From: Curtobacterium sp. MCSS17_015
GTDB lineage: Bacteria; Actinomycetota; Actinomycetes; Actinomycetales; Microbacteriaceae
DNA length: 64,000 bases
Reading direction: 5' to 3'
Assembly (NCBI RefSeq): GCF_003234265.2
Contig: NZ_CP126256.1
Coordinates: 1,984,001-2,048,000 of the forward strand
Shown here: positions 21,864 through 33,587 of the stretch, one piece after another
How positions within the stretch are numbered: position 1 is the first letter of the stretch
Layout of the letters: the number at the start of each line of letters is the position of its first letter
Notes under the pieces: generated by a model
The model's database searches: none
What the model was told of the DNA's origin: nothing
The model's input: the letters and a program-made list of their open reading frames with translations, nothing else
Program-made: the position numbers and the translations under genes

Positions 21864-23453
21864 CTAGAGCGTGATGTCGATCTCGCGGAGCGACGCCGCG
21901 TCGATCGTCGACCGGACGTGTTCGAGCACCTCGTCCGGTACGGGCGAGTCGACGGTGAGCACGCTGAGTGCTTCGCCGCCGGCCGACTGGCGGGCGATCT
22001 GCATCGCGGCGATGTTGATGCCCGCGTCACCGAACTCCTTGCCGTACACCGCGACGATGCCGGGTCGGTCGGTGTAGGCCATGACCACGTGGTGCTTGTC
22101 GAGCGCGACCTCGACGTCGTAGCCGTTGATCTCGACGAGCTTCTCGACCTGCTTGGGGCCGGTCAAGGTGCCGGAGACGCTGATCGCCGGGCCGTCGGAC
22201 TGCGCACCGCGGATCGTGAGGAGGTTGCGGTACTCGGGGCTGTCGCCGTCCGTGATGAGTCGGACCGTGACACCGCGCTGCTCAGCGATGAGCGGCGCGT
22301 TCACGTAGGACACCTGGTCGCTGACGACGTCGGTGAACACGCCCTTGAGCGCGGCCAGCTTCAGCACGCTGACGTCGTAGCCGGCGAGCTCGCCGTGCAC
22401 CTCGACGTCGATGCTCGTGACGGGCGAGGTCGCCATCGCGGTGAACACCTGACCGAGCTTCTCGACCAGCGGGATGCCCGGGCGGACGTACGGGTCGATG
22501 ACGCCGCCGGCGACGTTGACCGCGTCGGGCACGAGCTCGCCGCCGAGCGCCAGGCGCACCGACTTCGCGACGGCCACACCCGCCTTCTCCTGCGCTTCGT
22601 CGGTGGAGGCACCGAGGTGCGGCGTCACGACCACGTTCGGCAGCGACACGAGCGGCGAGTCCTTCGGCGGCTCGGAGACGAAGACGTCGAGCCCGGCACC
22701 GGCGATGGTGTCCGACGTCAGTGCGCGGTACAGCGCGTCCTCGTCGATGAGCCCACCACGGGCGACGTTGACGACGAACGCGGTCGGCTTCATGAGCGCG
22801 AACTGCTCGTCGGAGATCATGCCGACCGTCTCCGGCGTCTTCGGCATGTGGATGGTGGTGAAGTCCGCGCGGCGGAGCAGGTCCTCGAGCGAGACGAGCT
22901 CGACCCCGAGCTGCTGCGCGCGGGCCGTCGTGACGTACGGGTCGTAGGCGATGACCGAGACGCCGAAGGCCTGCAGGCGCTGCGTGATGAGCGCGCCGAT
23001 GCGGCCGAGGCCGATGATGCCGACGGTCTTCTCGTACAGCTCGACGCCCGTGTAGGACGACCGCTTCCAGGCACCGGCCGCGAGCGACGCGTGCGCCGCC
23101 GGGATGTGCCGCGCGAGCGCCAGGATGTGACCGACGGTCAGCTCCGCCGCCGAGATGATGTTCGACGTCGGCGCGTTGACGACCATGACGCCGGCGGTGG
23201 TCGCCGCCTTGATGTCGACGTTGTCGAGCCCGACGCCGGCACGGGCGATGACCTGCAGTTGCGGCGCCGCGGCGATCACCTCGGCGTCGACCTTCGTCGC
23301 GGAGCGGACGAGGATCGCGTGCGCGTCGGACAGCGCGGAGAGCAGGGCGGGACGGTCGGTACCGTCCACGTTCCTGATCTCGAAGTCGGGCCCGAGGGCG
23401 TCGACGGTGGCGGGCGAGAGTTCTTCGGCGATCAGGACGACCGGCTTCGACAC
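21864..23453 (-). CDS. serA: D-3-phosphoglycerate dehydrogenase
   Basis: The 529-residue long-form (type I) SerA begins the phosphorylated serine pathway. It has the NAD motif [12 protein letters not shown], catalytic Arg/Glu/His in [23 protein letters not shown] and PHLGAST, an intervening ASB domain (about 315-450) and a C-terminal ACT domain ([20 protein letters not shown]) for serine feedback. The GTG start has GAGGAA nine bases upstream. It is the first gene of serA-leuB-ilvE-FAHD. Confidence 0.96.
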   Translation of the reverse strand: MSKPVVLIAEELSPATVDALGPDFEIRNVDGTDRPALLSALSDAHAILVRSATKVDAEVIAAAPQLQVIARAGVGLDNVDIKAATTAGVMVVNAPTSNIISAAELTVGHILALARHIPAAHASLAAGAWKRSSYTGVELYEKTVGIIGLGRIGALITQRLQAFGVSVIAYDPYVTTARAQQLGVELVSLEDLLRRADFTTIHMPKTPETVGMISDEQFALMKPTAFVVNVARGGLIDEDALYRALTSDTIAGAGLDVFVSEPPKDSPLVSLPNVVVTPHLGASTDEAQEKAGVAVAKSVRLALGGELVPDAVNVAGGVIDPYVRPGIPLVEKLGQVFTAMATSPVTSIDVEVHGELAGYDVSVLKLAALKGVFTDVVSDQVSYVNAPLIAEQRGVTVRLITDGDSPEYRNLLTIRGAQSDGPAISVSGTLTGPKQVEKLVEINGYDVEVALDKHHVVMAYTDRPGIVAVYGKEFGDAGINIAAMQIARQSAGGEALSVLTVDSPVPDEVLEHVRSTIDAASLREIDITL

Positions 23454-23477
23454 GACTGCTGTTCCTCACACGAGACG

Positions 23478-23491
23478 GGTGGTGTACCACC
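23478..23491 (-). promoter_or_regulatory. Inverted repeat before serA
   Basis: GGTGGT and ACCACC separated by two bases lie 25-38 bases before the serA GTG. The core TGGTGTACCA resembles the leuC palindrome TGGTATACCA at nine of ten positions. On the minus strand a TAGGGT hexamer overlaps it, so a bound repressor could cover the -10. The role is inferred. Confidence 0.4.
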
Positions 23492-23558
23492 ACCCTACCG
23501 ACGCGACCGGGTCGTTACGACGCGGCCGTCGTCGCCGAGAGACCGGTGGGGTTCCGGG

Positions 23559-23948
23559 TCAGAAGTCGAGCAGGCGCGGCACGAAGAGCTGCAGGTCGAG
23601 CCAGAGTGCCCCGGCGGCCGCGAACGCGAGCAGGAACACCACCGCCGTCATGGCCAGCGTCGCCCGGCGGGTCACCCACCACGCGACCGCGAACGCCACC
23701 GGCGCGATCGCGATGTCGAGGACGAGCCAGACCCACGGCACGGCGCGTCGGAGCGACTCGCCGCCGGAGGAGGTCTCGATGAAGACGTTGAACTCGTGCA
23801 CCGAGCGCGACACCGTCACGAGGTTGCCGACACTCTGCACGGTCATGTAGGCGAACAGCACCGCGAAGACCACCCAGACCGCGATCCGGCCGACGAGTTC
23901 GGACCGGGAGCGTGCCGCCCGGTCGGACCGGCCACCGATCGCGGTCAT
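23559..23948 (-). CDS. Small integral membrane protein, unknown function
   Basis: The 129-residue protein has three hydrophobic helices (about 20-43, 72-92 and 100-118) with a polar loop HEFNVFIETSSGGESLRRA between the first two. I do not recognise a family with an assigned role. Its ATG overlaps the stop of the next upstream gene (ATGA), so it is the last member of an mtlD operon. It ends about 30 bases before the serA region begins. Confidence 0.7.
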   Translation of the reverse strand: MTAIGGRSDRAARSRSELVGRIAVWVVFAVLFAYMTVQSVGNLVTVSRSVHEFNVFIETSSGGESLRRAVPWVWLVLDIAIAPVAFAVAWWVTRRATLAMTAVVFLLAFAAAGALWLDLQLFVPRLLDF

Positions 23949-24397
23949 CCGAAGCTCCGGGTCATGAGGAACGGCCAGGGGAAGAGCAGGACCGCGCCGA
24001 GCAGCATCCAGAGCAGACGCGTGCGGGTACTGCGACCGCGCGCGGCCCAGAGCACGACCGCGAACCAGAGTGCGGGGGCGACGATCGACAGGAAGCGCAG
24101 GACCTCGACGTACCCGCTCAGCACGGCGTCGACGCCGGAGACGTACGTGGTCGACGCGGTGAGCAGCCACGCCACGGTGTAGAGCAGGTACAGCCCGCCG
24201 AAGACCCCGAACCCGACGAGTGCACCGGACGTCTCCGGGGCGTCCGGGTCGCAGTCGTCGCGCTCCTTGACGGCGATCGGGTTGTGCGCGGCGTCCACGT
24301 GCGTCGCGTCGTCCGCGTCACCCCACGACAGCGCGTCGTCGTCGTCGGGTTCCCGTGCCTCCGTCATGCCGTCGAGTCTACGAGGGTCACCGGTCAT
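23945..24397 (-). CDS. Membrane protein with acidic N-terminus, unknown function
   Basis: This product of 140-150 residues has an acidic, likely disordered first 45 residues (EPDDDDALSWGDADD) and then three or four hydrophobic helices, ending in PWPFLMTRSFG. An ATG at 24397 overlaps the mtlD stop (ATGA) and is preferred; an ATG at 24367 would remove ten residues. Neither has a good ribosome binding site, so coupling to mtlD is likely. No function can be assigned; with the neighbouring 129-residue protein it may form a membrane complex. Confidence 0.65.
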   Translation of the reverse strand: MTGDPRRLDGMTEAREPDDDDALSWGDADDATHVDAAHNPIAVKERDDCDPDAPETSGALVGFGVFGGLYLLYTVAWLLTASTTYVSGVDAVLSGYVEVLRFLSIVAPALWFAVVLWAARGRSTRTRLLWMLLGAVLLFPWPFLMTRSFG

Positions 24398-25584
24398 GCC
24401 TGGGCGGGCTGTGTCTCGAGGACCTCGGCCACGACGTCCCGGACGGCCGGGAACAGCGGGTGCCCTTCCATGAGACCGGTGAGGATCTCGGTGAGCGCGT
24501 GCGCGGTGGCACCGGAGCGGAGCAGCGCGTGCAGCTCGATCGACTCGGGGTCGTCCTGGTCGTCGAACTCGAGCGCGACCCGGACCGCGCCGATCAGGTG
24601 CTCGACGGGCAGACCGCGTTCGGCGAGCTGCGCGGCGGGACCGACGAACCGCTCGCGGCGACCGAGCTTGCGGAGCGGGTTCCGACCGACGCGCAGCGTC
24701 GTGTCCGGCAGGAGCGGGTTCGCGATGCGGGTGAGGTTCGCGGCGACGTAGCGGGCGTGCTCCGCCGGGTCGAAGCCGTGCTTCGCGACGAGGAGCGCGG
24801 TGGTCTCCGCCAGGACCCCGTCGACCTCCGCCCGCACGTCCGGGTCCTGGAGGGCCTCCCGGATGAGGCGGATGCCACGGACCCACCCGTGGTAGGCGGC
24901 CGCGCCGTGCGCGGTGTTGACCGTGTAGAGCTTGCGCTCCACGAACGGCTGCAGGTCGTCCACCCAGGTGACGCCGTCGATGACGGGAGGCTCGGTGTCG
25001 GTCCCGACGAACGGCGTGCGTTCGATGACCCACTCGTAGAACGGCTCGAGGACGACGTCGAGGCCGCCGGACTGACCGAGGACACCGGACTGGTCCGGGA
25101 CGATCCGGTCGATGGCGCAGTTCGCGAAGACCGCCGCGATGTCGCGGTCCTCGAGGATCGGGGCACGCCGGATGCTCGCGTGCAGGGAGTCGGTGGCGTT
25201 GAAGGCGTTCTCGCACGCGACGATCGTCACCTCGCCCCGGTCGAGCGGTCGGGCAGCGAGGCCCTCGGCGATGAGCGGCGCGACGAGCGGCAGGGTGCGC
25301 GCCCCGACCGCGGTGGTCACGACGTCGGCCTCCGCGATCGCGTGGACGACGCGGTCCCGGTCGGTCTTGCTGTTGAGCGCCCGGAACCCGTGCACCAGGT
25401 GCTCCACGGGCAGCTCGCCGACCTCGTGCACGACGAAGCGACCGGCCTCGTTGAGGGCTGAGACCACGCGTTCGTCGACGTCGACGAAGGTGAGGTCGTA
25501 GCCGCTCGCCACGAGGAACTGACCCACGAACCCGCGCCCGATCTTGCCGGCGCCGATGTGGACCGCTCGTCTCGTCACCGCCAT
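24394..25584 (-). CDS. mtlD: Mannitol-1-phosphate 5-dehydrogenase
   Basis: The 396-residue polyol-specific long-chain dehydrogenase interconverts mannitol 1-phosphate and fructose 6-phosphate with NAD+. It has the N-terminal NAD motif AVHIGAGKIGRGFVG, the conserved ACENAFNATD, NCAIDRIVPDQ, and the catalytic K-X4-N-X2-H motif in ERKLYTVNTAHGAAAYHGW. No mannitol PTS gene is adjacent; instead two small membrane protein genes are coupled downstream. The ATG at 25584 has GATGAT six bases upstream, consistent with leaderless initiation. Confidence 0.9.
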   Translation of the reverse strand: MAVTRRAVHIGAGKIGRGFVGQFLVASGYDLTFVDVDERVVSALNEAGRFVVHEVGELPVEHLVHGFRALNSKTDRDRVVHAIAEADVVTTAVGARTLPLVAPLIAEGLAARPLDRGEVTIVACENAFNATDSLHASIRRAPILEDRDIAAVFANCAIDRIVPDQSGVLGQSGGLDVVLEPFYEWVIERTPFVGTDTEPPVIDGVTWVDDLQPFVERKLYTVNTAHGAAAYHGWVRGIRLIREALQDPDVRAEVDGVLAETTALLVAKHGFDPAEHARYVAANLTRIANPLLPDTTLRVGRNPLRKLGRRERFVGPAAQLAERGLPVEHLIGAVRVALEFDDQDDPESIELHALLRSGATAHALTEILTGLMEGHPLFPAVRDVVAEVLETQPAQA

Positions 25585-25734
25585 CCGACGATCATCCCAT
25601 GCTCGGCGGACCGCCCACGCCACCGTGCGGGCAGGGCGGCGGGGACGACGGCGTGCGTCATCGCGCTGCGTCGACGTCGTCGGGAGACGTCGGGGTACTG
25701 GAGGAGCTGCTGCATCGTGTCCGGGTCACATCGA

Positions 25735-25763
25735 GAGGCGGCGGTGCAGTGCACCGCCGCCTC
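25735..25763 (-). terminator. Terminator of the ilv operon
   Basis: GAGGCGGCGGTGCA, a single G, and the exact complement form a 29-base hairpin 26 bases after the ilvC stop on the minus strand. It would end the ilvD-ilvB-ilvN-ilvC transcript. Confidence 0.75.
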
Positions 25764-25788
25764 GCGGGTCGAGCTTGTCTCAGGCAGA

Positions 25789-26814
25789 CTACCGCGCGGC
25801 CGAGCCGTCGACGTAGTCGGAGTCCGCCTGCTTCCATGCGAAGAGCTTGCGGAGCTCGCGGCCGGTCGCCTCGACCGGGTGGCCCTCGCCCTTCTCGCGG
25901 AGGGCCTGGAACTCCGGGGCACCGGCGTCCTGGTCCTCGATGAAGCGCTTCGCGAAGGTGCCGTCCTGGATGTCGGCGAGCACGGCCTTCATGTTCTCCT
26001 TCACCTCGGGCGAGATCACGCGCGGGCCGGAGACGTAGTCACCGAACTCGGCGGTGTCGGAGATCGACCAGCGCTGCTTGGTGAGGCCGCCCTCCCAGAT
26101 GAGGTCGACGATGAGCTTGAGCTCGTGCAGGACCTCGAAGTAGGCGATCTGCGGCTGGTAGCCCGCCTCGACCAGGGTCTCGAAGCCGTACTGGATGAGC
26201 TGCGACGTGCCACCGCAGAGGACGGCCTGCTCACCGAACAGGTCGGTCTCGGTCTCCTCGGTGAAGGTCGTCTTGATGCCGCCGGAGCGCAGGCCGCCGA
26301 TGGCCTTCGAGTAGGACCACGCCAGGTCCCACGCGCTGCCGGAGGCGTCGACCTCGACGGCGACGATCACGGGGACGCCGCGGCCGGCCTCGTACTCACG
26401 ACGGACGGTGTGCCCGGGGCCCTTCGGGGCGACGAGGGACACGTCGACACCCTCGGGCGCCTCGATGTAGCCGTAGCGGATGTTGAAGCCGTGCCCGAAG
26501 ACGAGCGTCGCGCCCTGCTTGAGGTTCGGGGCGATGTCGTCGGCGTAGACGATCCGCTGGACCTGGTCCGGCGTGAGGATGACGACGACGTCGGCCCACG
26601 CGGTGGCGTCGGCCGGGGTGAGGACCTCGAAGCCGGCCTCTTCGGCCTTCTGGCGGCTCTTCGAGCCCTCCTTGAGGCCGATCTTGACCTCGACGCCGGA
26701 GTCGCGGAGGTTGAGTGCGTGGGCGTGGCCCTGCGACCCGTAGCCGATGACGGCGACCTTCTTGCCCTGGATGAGGCTGAGGTCGGCGTCGGCGTCGTAC
26801 ACGATGTCAGTCAC
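25789..26814 (-). CDS. ilvC: Ketol-acid reductoisomerase (NADP+), class I
   Basis: The 341-residue enzyme converts acetolactate to dihydroxyisovalerate with Mg2+ and NADPH. It shows the NADPH loop [15 protein letters not shown], the [10 protein letters not shown] segment, and the metal ligands in [17 protein letters not shown] and the following SDTAEFGDY. The length is that of the short class I form. It is the last gene of the ilvB-ilvN-ilvC operon, 44 bases from ilvN. Confidence 0.97.
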   Translation of the reverse strand: MTDIVYDADADLSLIQGKKVAVIGYGSQGHAHALNLRDSGVEVKIGLKEGSKSRQKAEEAGFEVLTPADATAWADVVVILTPDQVQRIVYADDIAPNLKQGATLVFGHGFNIRYGYIEAPEGVDVSLVAPKGPGHTVRREYEAGRGVPVIVAVEVDASGSAWDLAWSYSKAIGGLRSGGIKTTFTEETETDLFGEQAVLCGGTSQLIQYGFETLVEAGYQPQIAYFEVLHELKLIVDLIWEGGLTKQRWSISDTAEFGDYVSGPRVISPEVKENMKAVLADIQDGTFAKRFIEDQDAGAPEFQALREKGEGHPVEATGRELRKLFAWKQADSDYVDGSAAR

Positions 26815-26858
26815 GGTGCGTGATCTCCTTGGTTCGGTGGTCTCTGGCTGACCGGTGC

Positions 26859-27359
26859 TCAGCGCACCCGGTCGGTGATGCTCTTCGGTCCGCGGCCCAT
26901 GCCGAGGAGACCGGCGCGCGCCAGCTCCTTGATGCCGTAGGGCTCGAGGACGCGCAGGATCGCCTGGATCTTGCCGGGGTCACCGGTCACCTCGACGACG
27001 AGCGAGTCGGTGGCGACGTCGACGACCTGCGCCCGGAAGAGCGTCACGGCGTCGAGCACCGCGGACCGGGTCTGGTTGTCGACACGCACCTTGACGAGCA
27101 TGTGTTCGCGCTGCACCGACTGGGGGAAGTCGAGCTCCACGATCTTGATGACGTTGACGAGCTTGTTGAGCTGCTTCGTCACCTGCTCGAGCGGCAGGTC
27201 CTCGACGTCGACCACCACGGTGATGCGGCTCAGGCCGTCCACCTCGGTGCTGCCGACGGCGAGGGACTCGATGTTGAACCCGCGGCGGGCGAACAGGCCG
27301 GCGACACGGGTCAGCAGACCCGGCTTGTCCTCCACCAGGAGGGACAGGACGTGGTTCAT
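26859..27359 (-). CDS. ilvN: Acetolactate synthase small (regulatory) subunit
   Basis: A 166-residue regulatory subunit with an N-terminal ACT domain ([30 protein letters not shown]) and a second ACT-like domain from residue 80. It confers valine sensitivity on IlvB and raises its activity. The ATG overlaps the ilvB stop (ATGA), which secures stoichiometric synthesis. Confidence 0.96.
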   Translation of the reverse strand: MNHVLSLLVEDKPGLLTRVAGLFARRGFNIESLAVGSTEVDGLSRITVVVDVEDLPLEQVTKQLNKLVNVIKIVELDFPQSVQREHMLVKVRVDNQTRSAVLDAVTLFRAQVVDVATDSLVVEVTGDPGKIQAILRVLEPYGIKELARAGLLGMGRGPKSITDRVR

Positions 27360-29176
27360 GCGGGCTCCCCCGTCATGTCGGCGTCCTCGTCGTCCCAGGT
27401 GGGCGCGAGGTCGCGGGCGTACTGGATGGAGGAGTTGCCGATGCCCTGCGGGACCATCGGCCAGACCATCGAGTCGCGGCTGACCACGAAGTCGATGACC
27501 ACCGGGCGGTCGTTGGTGTCGAGCGCGAGCTGGATGGCCGCGTCGACCTCCTCCGGCTTCTCGACCCGGATCCCGAGCGCACCGTACGCGTCGGCGAGCT
27601 TCACGAAGTCCGGGACCCGACGGGTGCCGTGGCCGGTCTGCAGGTCGGTGAACGAGTGGCGGCCGTCGTAGAACAGCGTCTGCCACTGGCGCACCATGCC
27701 GAGCGACGAGTTGTTGATGACCGCGACCTTGATCGGGATGTCGTTGATGACACAGGTTGCGAGTTCCTGGTTCGTCATCTGGAAGCAGCCGTCGCCGTCG
27801 ATGGCCCACACGACGCGGTCGGGCTGCGCGACCTTGGCACCCATCGCGGCCGGGACCGAGTAGCCCATCGTGCCGGCGCCGCCGGAGTTGAGCCAGGCGT
27901 TCGGGCGCTCGTACTGGATGAACTGCGCCGACCACATCTGGTGCTGACCGACGCCCGAGGCGAAGACGCCCTCGGGTCCGGTCATCTCGCCGATGCGCTT
28001 GATGATCGCCTGCGGGGCGAGCAGCCCGTCGGTCGGCTCGGTGTACCCGAGCGGGAAGTCCTCGAGCAGCTGGTTGAGGTGCGCCCACCAGTCGGCCGTG
28101 GAGGCCCGCTGGTCGACCGGCACGTCGGCCCACGCCGCCACGAGGTCGACGAGCACGTCCTTCGCGTCGCCGACGATCGGGACGTCGGCGTACCGGATCT
28201 TCGAGATCTCGGCCGGGTCGATGTCGACGTGCACGACCTTGGCGTCCGGGGCGAAGTCGTCGACCTTGCCCGTCACACGGTCGTCGAAGCGGGCACCGAG
28301 CGCGATGATGAGGTCGCTCTCCTGCAGCCCGAGCACCGCGGGCACCGTGCCGTGCATGCCGGGCATGCCGAGGTGCTGCGCGTGTGAGTCCGGGAAGGCG
28401 CCGCGGGCCATCAGCGTCGTGACGACCGGGGCGCCGGTGGCCTCGGCGAACGCCAGGAGTTCGGCGGAGGCGCCGGAGCGGATGACACCGCCGCCGACGT
28501 AGAGCACCGGGCGGGACGACTCGGCGAGGAGCTGCGCCGCCGCGGTGATCTGCTTGCCGTGCGCCTTCGTGACCGGGCGGTAGCCGGGCAGGTCGATCTT
28601 CGGCGGCCAGATGTACGGCGCCGACTTCTGCTGCGCGTCCTTGGTGATGTCCACGAGCACCGGCCCCGGGCGGCCCGTCGTCGCGATCTGGTGCGCGGCG
28701 GCGAGCGTGGCCGGGATGTCCTCCGGCTTGGTGACGAGGAACGAGTGCTTCGTGATCGGCATCGTGATGCCGACGATGTCGGCTTCCTGGAACGCGTCGG
28801 TGCCCATCAGCGTCGAGAACACCTGTCCGGTGATCGCGATGAACGGCACCGAGTCCATGTAGGCGTCGGCGATCGCGGTGACGAGGTTCGTCGCGCCGGG
28901 ACCCGAGGTGGCGATGGCGACGCCGACCTTGCCCGACGAGGACGCGTAGCCCTCGGCGGCGTGGCCGGCTCCCTGCTCGTGCCGGACGAGGACGTGGCGG
29001 ATTGTCGTCGAGGCCATGAGCTCGTCGTAGAAGGGGATGATGGCGCCGCCGGGGAGCCCGAAGACGTCGGTGATCCCGAGGTGCTCGAGCGTGCGGAGGA
29101 CGGCGCCCGAGCCGGTCAGGACCTCGGGTGACCGGCGCGCTCCGGCAGCGGACAGCGGTGTGGCTTCCGTGGGCAT
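27356..29176 (-). CDS. ilvB: Acetolactate synthase large (catalytic) subunit
   Basis: The 606-residue thiamine diphosphate enzyme makes acetolactate or acetohydroxybutyrate from pyruvate. The cofactor-activating Glu67 sits in [15 protein letters not shown], and the C-terminal ThDP motif runs from [12 protein letters not shown] to AVINN. A central FAD-binding domain (about 210-360) is present. The ATG at 29176 follows AAGGAAC; sequence upstream in the same frame is Ser/Arg-rich and not coding. It lies 46 bases after ilvD. Confidence 0.96.
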   Translation of the reverse strand: MPTEATPLSAAGARRSPEVLTGSGAVLRTLEHLGITDVFGLPGGAIIPFYDELMASTTIRHVLVRHEQGAGHAAEGYASSSGKVGVAIATSGPGATNLVTAIADAYMDSVPFIAITGQVFSTLMGTDAFQEADIVGITMPITKHSFLVTKPEDIPATLAAAHQIATTGRPGPVLVDITKDAQQKSAPYIWPPKIDLPGYRPVTKAHGKQITAAAQLLAESSRPVLYVGGGVIRSGASAELLAFAEATGAPVVTTLMARGAFPDSHAQHLGMPGMHGTVPAVLGLQESDLIIALGARFDDRVTGKVDDFAPDAKVVHVDIDPAEISKIRYADVPIVGDAKDVLVDLVAAWADVPVDQRASTADWWAHLNQLLEDFPLGYTEPTDGLLAPQAIIKRIGEMTGPEGVFASGVGQHQMWSAQFIQYERPNAWLNSGGAGTMGYSVPAAMGAKVAQPDRVVWAIDGDGCFQMTNQELATCVINDIPIKVAVINNSSLGMVRQWQTLFYDGRHSFTDLQTGHGTRRVPDFVKLADAYGALGIRVEKPEEVDAAIQLALDTNDRPVVIDFVVSRDSMVWPMVPQGIGNSSIQYARDLAPTWDDEDADMTGEPA

Positions 29177-29222
29177 GAAGGGTTCCTTGCCTGGAGGGAT
29201 GGCGATGTGTCGGGTGTCGACG

Positions 29223-30917
29223 TCAGCCCGTGACCGCGCCCTGGGCGGCGGACTGCACGAGCTTGGCGTACTTCGCGAGGACTCCGCGGGTGTAGCGCGG
29301 GGGCAGCGGGGCCCAGCCGTCACGGCGGGCTTCCAGCTCGGCGGCGTCGACGAGTAGGTCGAGCGTGCGAGCCGCGATGTCGACACGGATGCGGTCGCCA
29401 TCGCGCACGAATGCCACTGGACCTGCGTCCACGGCTTCCGGTGCGATGTGGCCGATGCAGAGGCCGGTTGTGCCGCCTGAGAATCGACCGTCCGTCAAGA
29501 GTAGTACATCCTTGCCGAGGCCTGCGCCCTTGATGGCCGCGGTGATCGCCAGCATCTCGCGCATGCCCGGACCGCCCTTGGGGCCCTCGTAGCGGATGAC
29601 GACGACGTCGCCCTTCTGGATACGGCCCTCGGTGAGGGCGTCCATCGCGGCACGCTCGCGGTCGAACACCCGGGCGGGCCCCTCGAACACCGAGGCGTCG
29701 AAGCCGGCGGTCTTCACCACGGCGCCCTCGGGCGCGAACGAGCCCTGCAGGATCGTCAGGCCACCGGTCGCGTGGATCGGGTCGTCGATCTTGCGGAAGA
29801 CCTCACCGTCGAGCTCCGGCGGGTCGATCTCGGCCAGGTTCTCGGCGACCGTCTTGCCCGTGACGGTCATGCAGTCGCCGTGCAGCAGGCCGGCCTCGAG
29901 CAGGGCCTTCATGATCACCGGGATGCCGCCGTTGCGGTCGACGTCGACCATGACGTACTTGCCGAAGGGCTTCATGTCGGCCAGGTGCGGGACCTTCGAG
30001 CCGATGCGGTTGAAGTCGTCGAGGGTGAGCTCGACCTCGGCTTCGTGCGCGATCGCCAGCAGGTGCAGCACGGCGTTCGTCGAGCCGCCGAGGGCCATGA
30101 GCACGGTGATGGCGTTCTCGAACGCCTCGCGTGTCAGGATGTCGCGGGCGGTCAGTCCCAGGCGGAGCATGTTCACGACTGCTTCGCCGGACCGGTGCGC
30201 GTAGTAGTCGCGGCGACGGTCGGCACTCGGCGGCGCGGCGGACCCGGGGAGCGACATGCCGAGCGCCTCGGCCAGGCTCGCCATGGTGTTGGCCGTGTAC
30301 ATCCCGCCACAGGCGCCTTCGCCGGGGACGATCGCGCACTCGATCTTCTTGAGCTCCGCTTCGCTCATCGTGCCGGCCTTGCACGCGCCGACACCCTCGA
30401 AGGAGTCGATGATCGTGACTTCCTTCATGGTGCCGTCGGCCTGCTTGACGTAGCCCGGCATCACCGAGCCCGCGTAGAGGAACACGCTCGCCAGGTCGAG
30501 GCGCGCGGCGGCCATCAGCATGCCGGGGAGGGACTTGTCACAGCCGGCCAGCAGCACGGTGCCGTCGAGGCGCTCGGCGTTGACGACGGTCTCGACGCTG
30601 TCCGCGATGACCTCGCGCGAGACGAGCGAGAAGTGCATGCCCTCGTGGCCCATGGAGATGCCGTCGGACACCGAGATGGTGCCGAACTGCAGCGGGTACC
30701 CGCCGCCGCCGTGGACGCCTTCCTTGGCACCCTGGGCGAGGCGGTCGAGGGACAGGTTGCAGGGGGTGATCTCGTTCCACGACGAGGCGATGCCGATCTG
30801 CGGCTTCTCCCAGTCCTCGTCGCCCATCCCGACGGCCCGCAGCATGCCACGCGAAGTGGTTGCTTCGATCCCGTCGGTGACGACCCGGCTGCGCGGCTTC
30901 ACGTCGATGTCAGGCAT
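29223..30917 (-). CDS. ilvD: Dihydroxy-acid dehydratase
   Basis: The 564-residue enzyme dehydrates dihydroxyisovalerate and dihydroxymethylvalerate to the 2-keto acids. The three cluster cysteines Cys53 (TPCN), Cys126 (GCDKSLPG) and Cys203 ([12 protein letters not shown]) are present, as expected for the Fe-S IlvD/EDD family. It heads the ilvD-ilvB-ilvN-ilvC operon. The ATG has no ribosome binding site and a TAGACT box six bases upstream, so its mRNA is probably leaderless. Confidence 0.96.
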   Translation of the reverse strand: MPDIDVKPRSRVVTDGIEATTSRGMLRAVGMGDEDWEKPQIGIASSWNEITPCNLSLDRLAQGAKEGVHGGGGYPLQFGTISVSDGISMGHEGMHFSLVSREVIADSVETVVNAERLDGTVLLAGCDKSLPGMLMAAARLDLASVFLYAGSVMPGYVKQADGTMKEVTIIDSFEGVGACKAGTMSEAELKKIECAIVPGEGACGGMYTANTMASLAEALGMSLPGSAAPPSADRRRDYYAHRSGEAVVNMLRLGLTARDILTREAFENAITVLMALGGSTNAVLHLLAIAHEAEVELTLDDFNRIGSKVPHLADMKPFGKYVMVDVDRNGGIPVIMKALLEAGLLHGDCMTVTGKTVAENLAEIDPPELDGEVFRKIDDPIHATGGLTILQGSFAPEGAVVKTAGFDASVFEGPARVFDRERAAMDALTEGRIQKGDVVVIRYEGPKGGPGMREMLAITAAIKGAGLGKDVLLLTDGRFSGGTTGLCIGHIAPEAVDAGPVAFVRDGDRIRVDIAARTLDLLVDAAELEARRDGWAPLPPRYTRGVLAKYAKLVQSAAQGAVTG

Positions 30918-30923
30918 GCCCAG

Positions 30924-30948
30924 AGTCTAGGACCGTTTGGGATACCAG
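30924..30948 (-). promoter_or_regulatory. ilvD promoter with leuC-like operator
   Basis: The minus strand has TAGACT (30929-30924) ending six bases before the ilvD ATG. Seven bases further upstream the plus-strand sequence TTGGGATACCAG (30937-30948) matches 10 of 12 positions of the leuC palindrome and also sits in the -35/-10 spacer. The shared placement suggests one regulator for both operons. Confidence 0.5.
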
Positions 30949-31045
30949 TCGCGCAACACCATGCGTCTGCATCGTGTTGCGTCGATCGACCCGAGCCGGG
31001 CGCCCCCCGCCGCCGGACGGACGGGAGGGTCGGACCGGCCCCGGC

Positions 31046-31835
31046 TCAGCGGGTCGCCCGGGCGCGCGCCAGCTGCTTCAGGACGTCGGTGAGGGCCGAT
31101 GGGTCGGACACCCGGTGGGTGGCCAGGGTGTCGCCCTCCCCCACCTTCACGCCGACGTCACCGGCGCGGAGCACCCGGAAGGCGTCCTCGTCCGTGACGT
31201 CGTCACCGGCGAAGAAGACGGCGTCCGCTCCGCGGAGCGCACGGAGCCGGTCGATGGCGTCCCCCTTGGTGACGTGCCGAACCGCGAACTCGAGGATGTC
31301 CTTGCCGCCGCGCTCGAGGACGTCGGCGTCGGCCTCGTGCGCCGCCCGACTCGCCTCGGCGTTCGCCGCCGCGGCCTCCTCGGCGCTGACGCGTCGGGTG
31401 TGCACGCCGTGCCCGGCGGGCTTGTGCTCGATCACGACGCCGGGGTGCCGGGCCCCGACCGCGTCGAGGGCGGCTCCGATGCGCGCCACCCGAGCCGTCT
31501 CGTCCGCGGCGAGCGCCGCCTCGTCGTGGCCGTCGACGCGCCACTCCACGCCGTGGGAGCCGACCAGTGCCATGCCGTCGGGAGCGTGCGACACCGCCGC
31601 GAGGCTGCCGAGCGGCCGTCCGGAGACGAGCACGACCTCGGTGTCCCGTGCCCGCTGCAGCGTGAGGACGGCCGCCCAGCTGCCGGGGAGCGCCCCGACC
31701 TGGGACGGGTCGTCGGCGAACGGCGCGAGCGTGCCGTCGAAGTCGAGGGCGACGAGCAGTCGCGGCGCGGCCACGAGCGCCTCGAGGGCCGGAGCGAGAC
31801 CGCTGTCCGTCGTCTGCTCGGTGCGCGCCTCCTGC

Positions 31836-31843
<8 letters not shown>
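31046..31843 (-). CDS. otsB: Trehalose-6-phosphate phosphatase
   Basis: The 265-residue HAD-superfamily phosphatase removes the phosphate from trehalose 6-phosphate. Motif I is LDFDGTLAPF (nucleophile Asp34, acid Asp36), motif II is VLVSGRP, and the C-terminal motifs are KGDAIDRL and AVFFAGDDVTDEDAF. The ATG at 31843 has GGAGG six bases upstream and overlaps the end of otsA by eight bases; a GTG three bases earlier is also possible. It forms an operon with otsA. Confidence 0.94.
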
Positions 31844-33428
<1,585 letters not shown>

Positions 33429-33574
33429 GGGTGGCGGGTGCTCCGTTCCTGCCCGGCGGCCTGCCGGGGCGTCGCGACCGAAACTACCAGCGACCGGGTG
33501 GCCGGGCTGAGGGGACGTTCACCACCGGGGCGTGGGTCGGGCCGCCGGGGCAGGGGTGTGCACCGTCCGCTCAC

Positions 33575-33580
33575 TAAGCT
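33575..33580 (+). promoter_or_regulatory. -10 box of the CorA-type gene, leaderless
   Basis: TAAGCT ends seven bases before the ATG at 33588 and no ribosome binding site is present. The expected start of transcription coincides with the start codon. Confidence 0.45.
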
Positions 33581-33587
33581 CGGCCGC

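Noticed and set aside
26815..30917. Leader-peptide attenuator or T-box before the ilv genes
   Set aside because: ilvD seems leaderless, and the 46- and 44-base gaps before ilvB and ilvC are too short for an attenuator or T-box and contain no Leu/Val/Ile-rich short frame.
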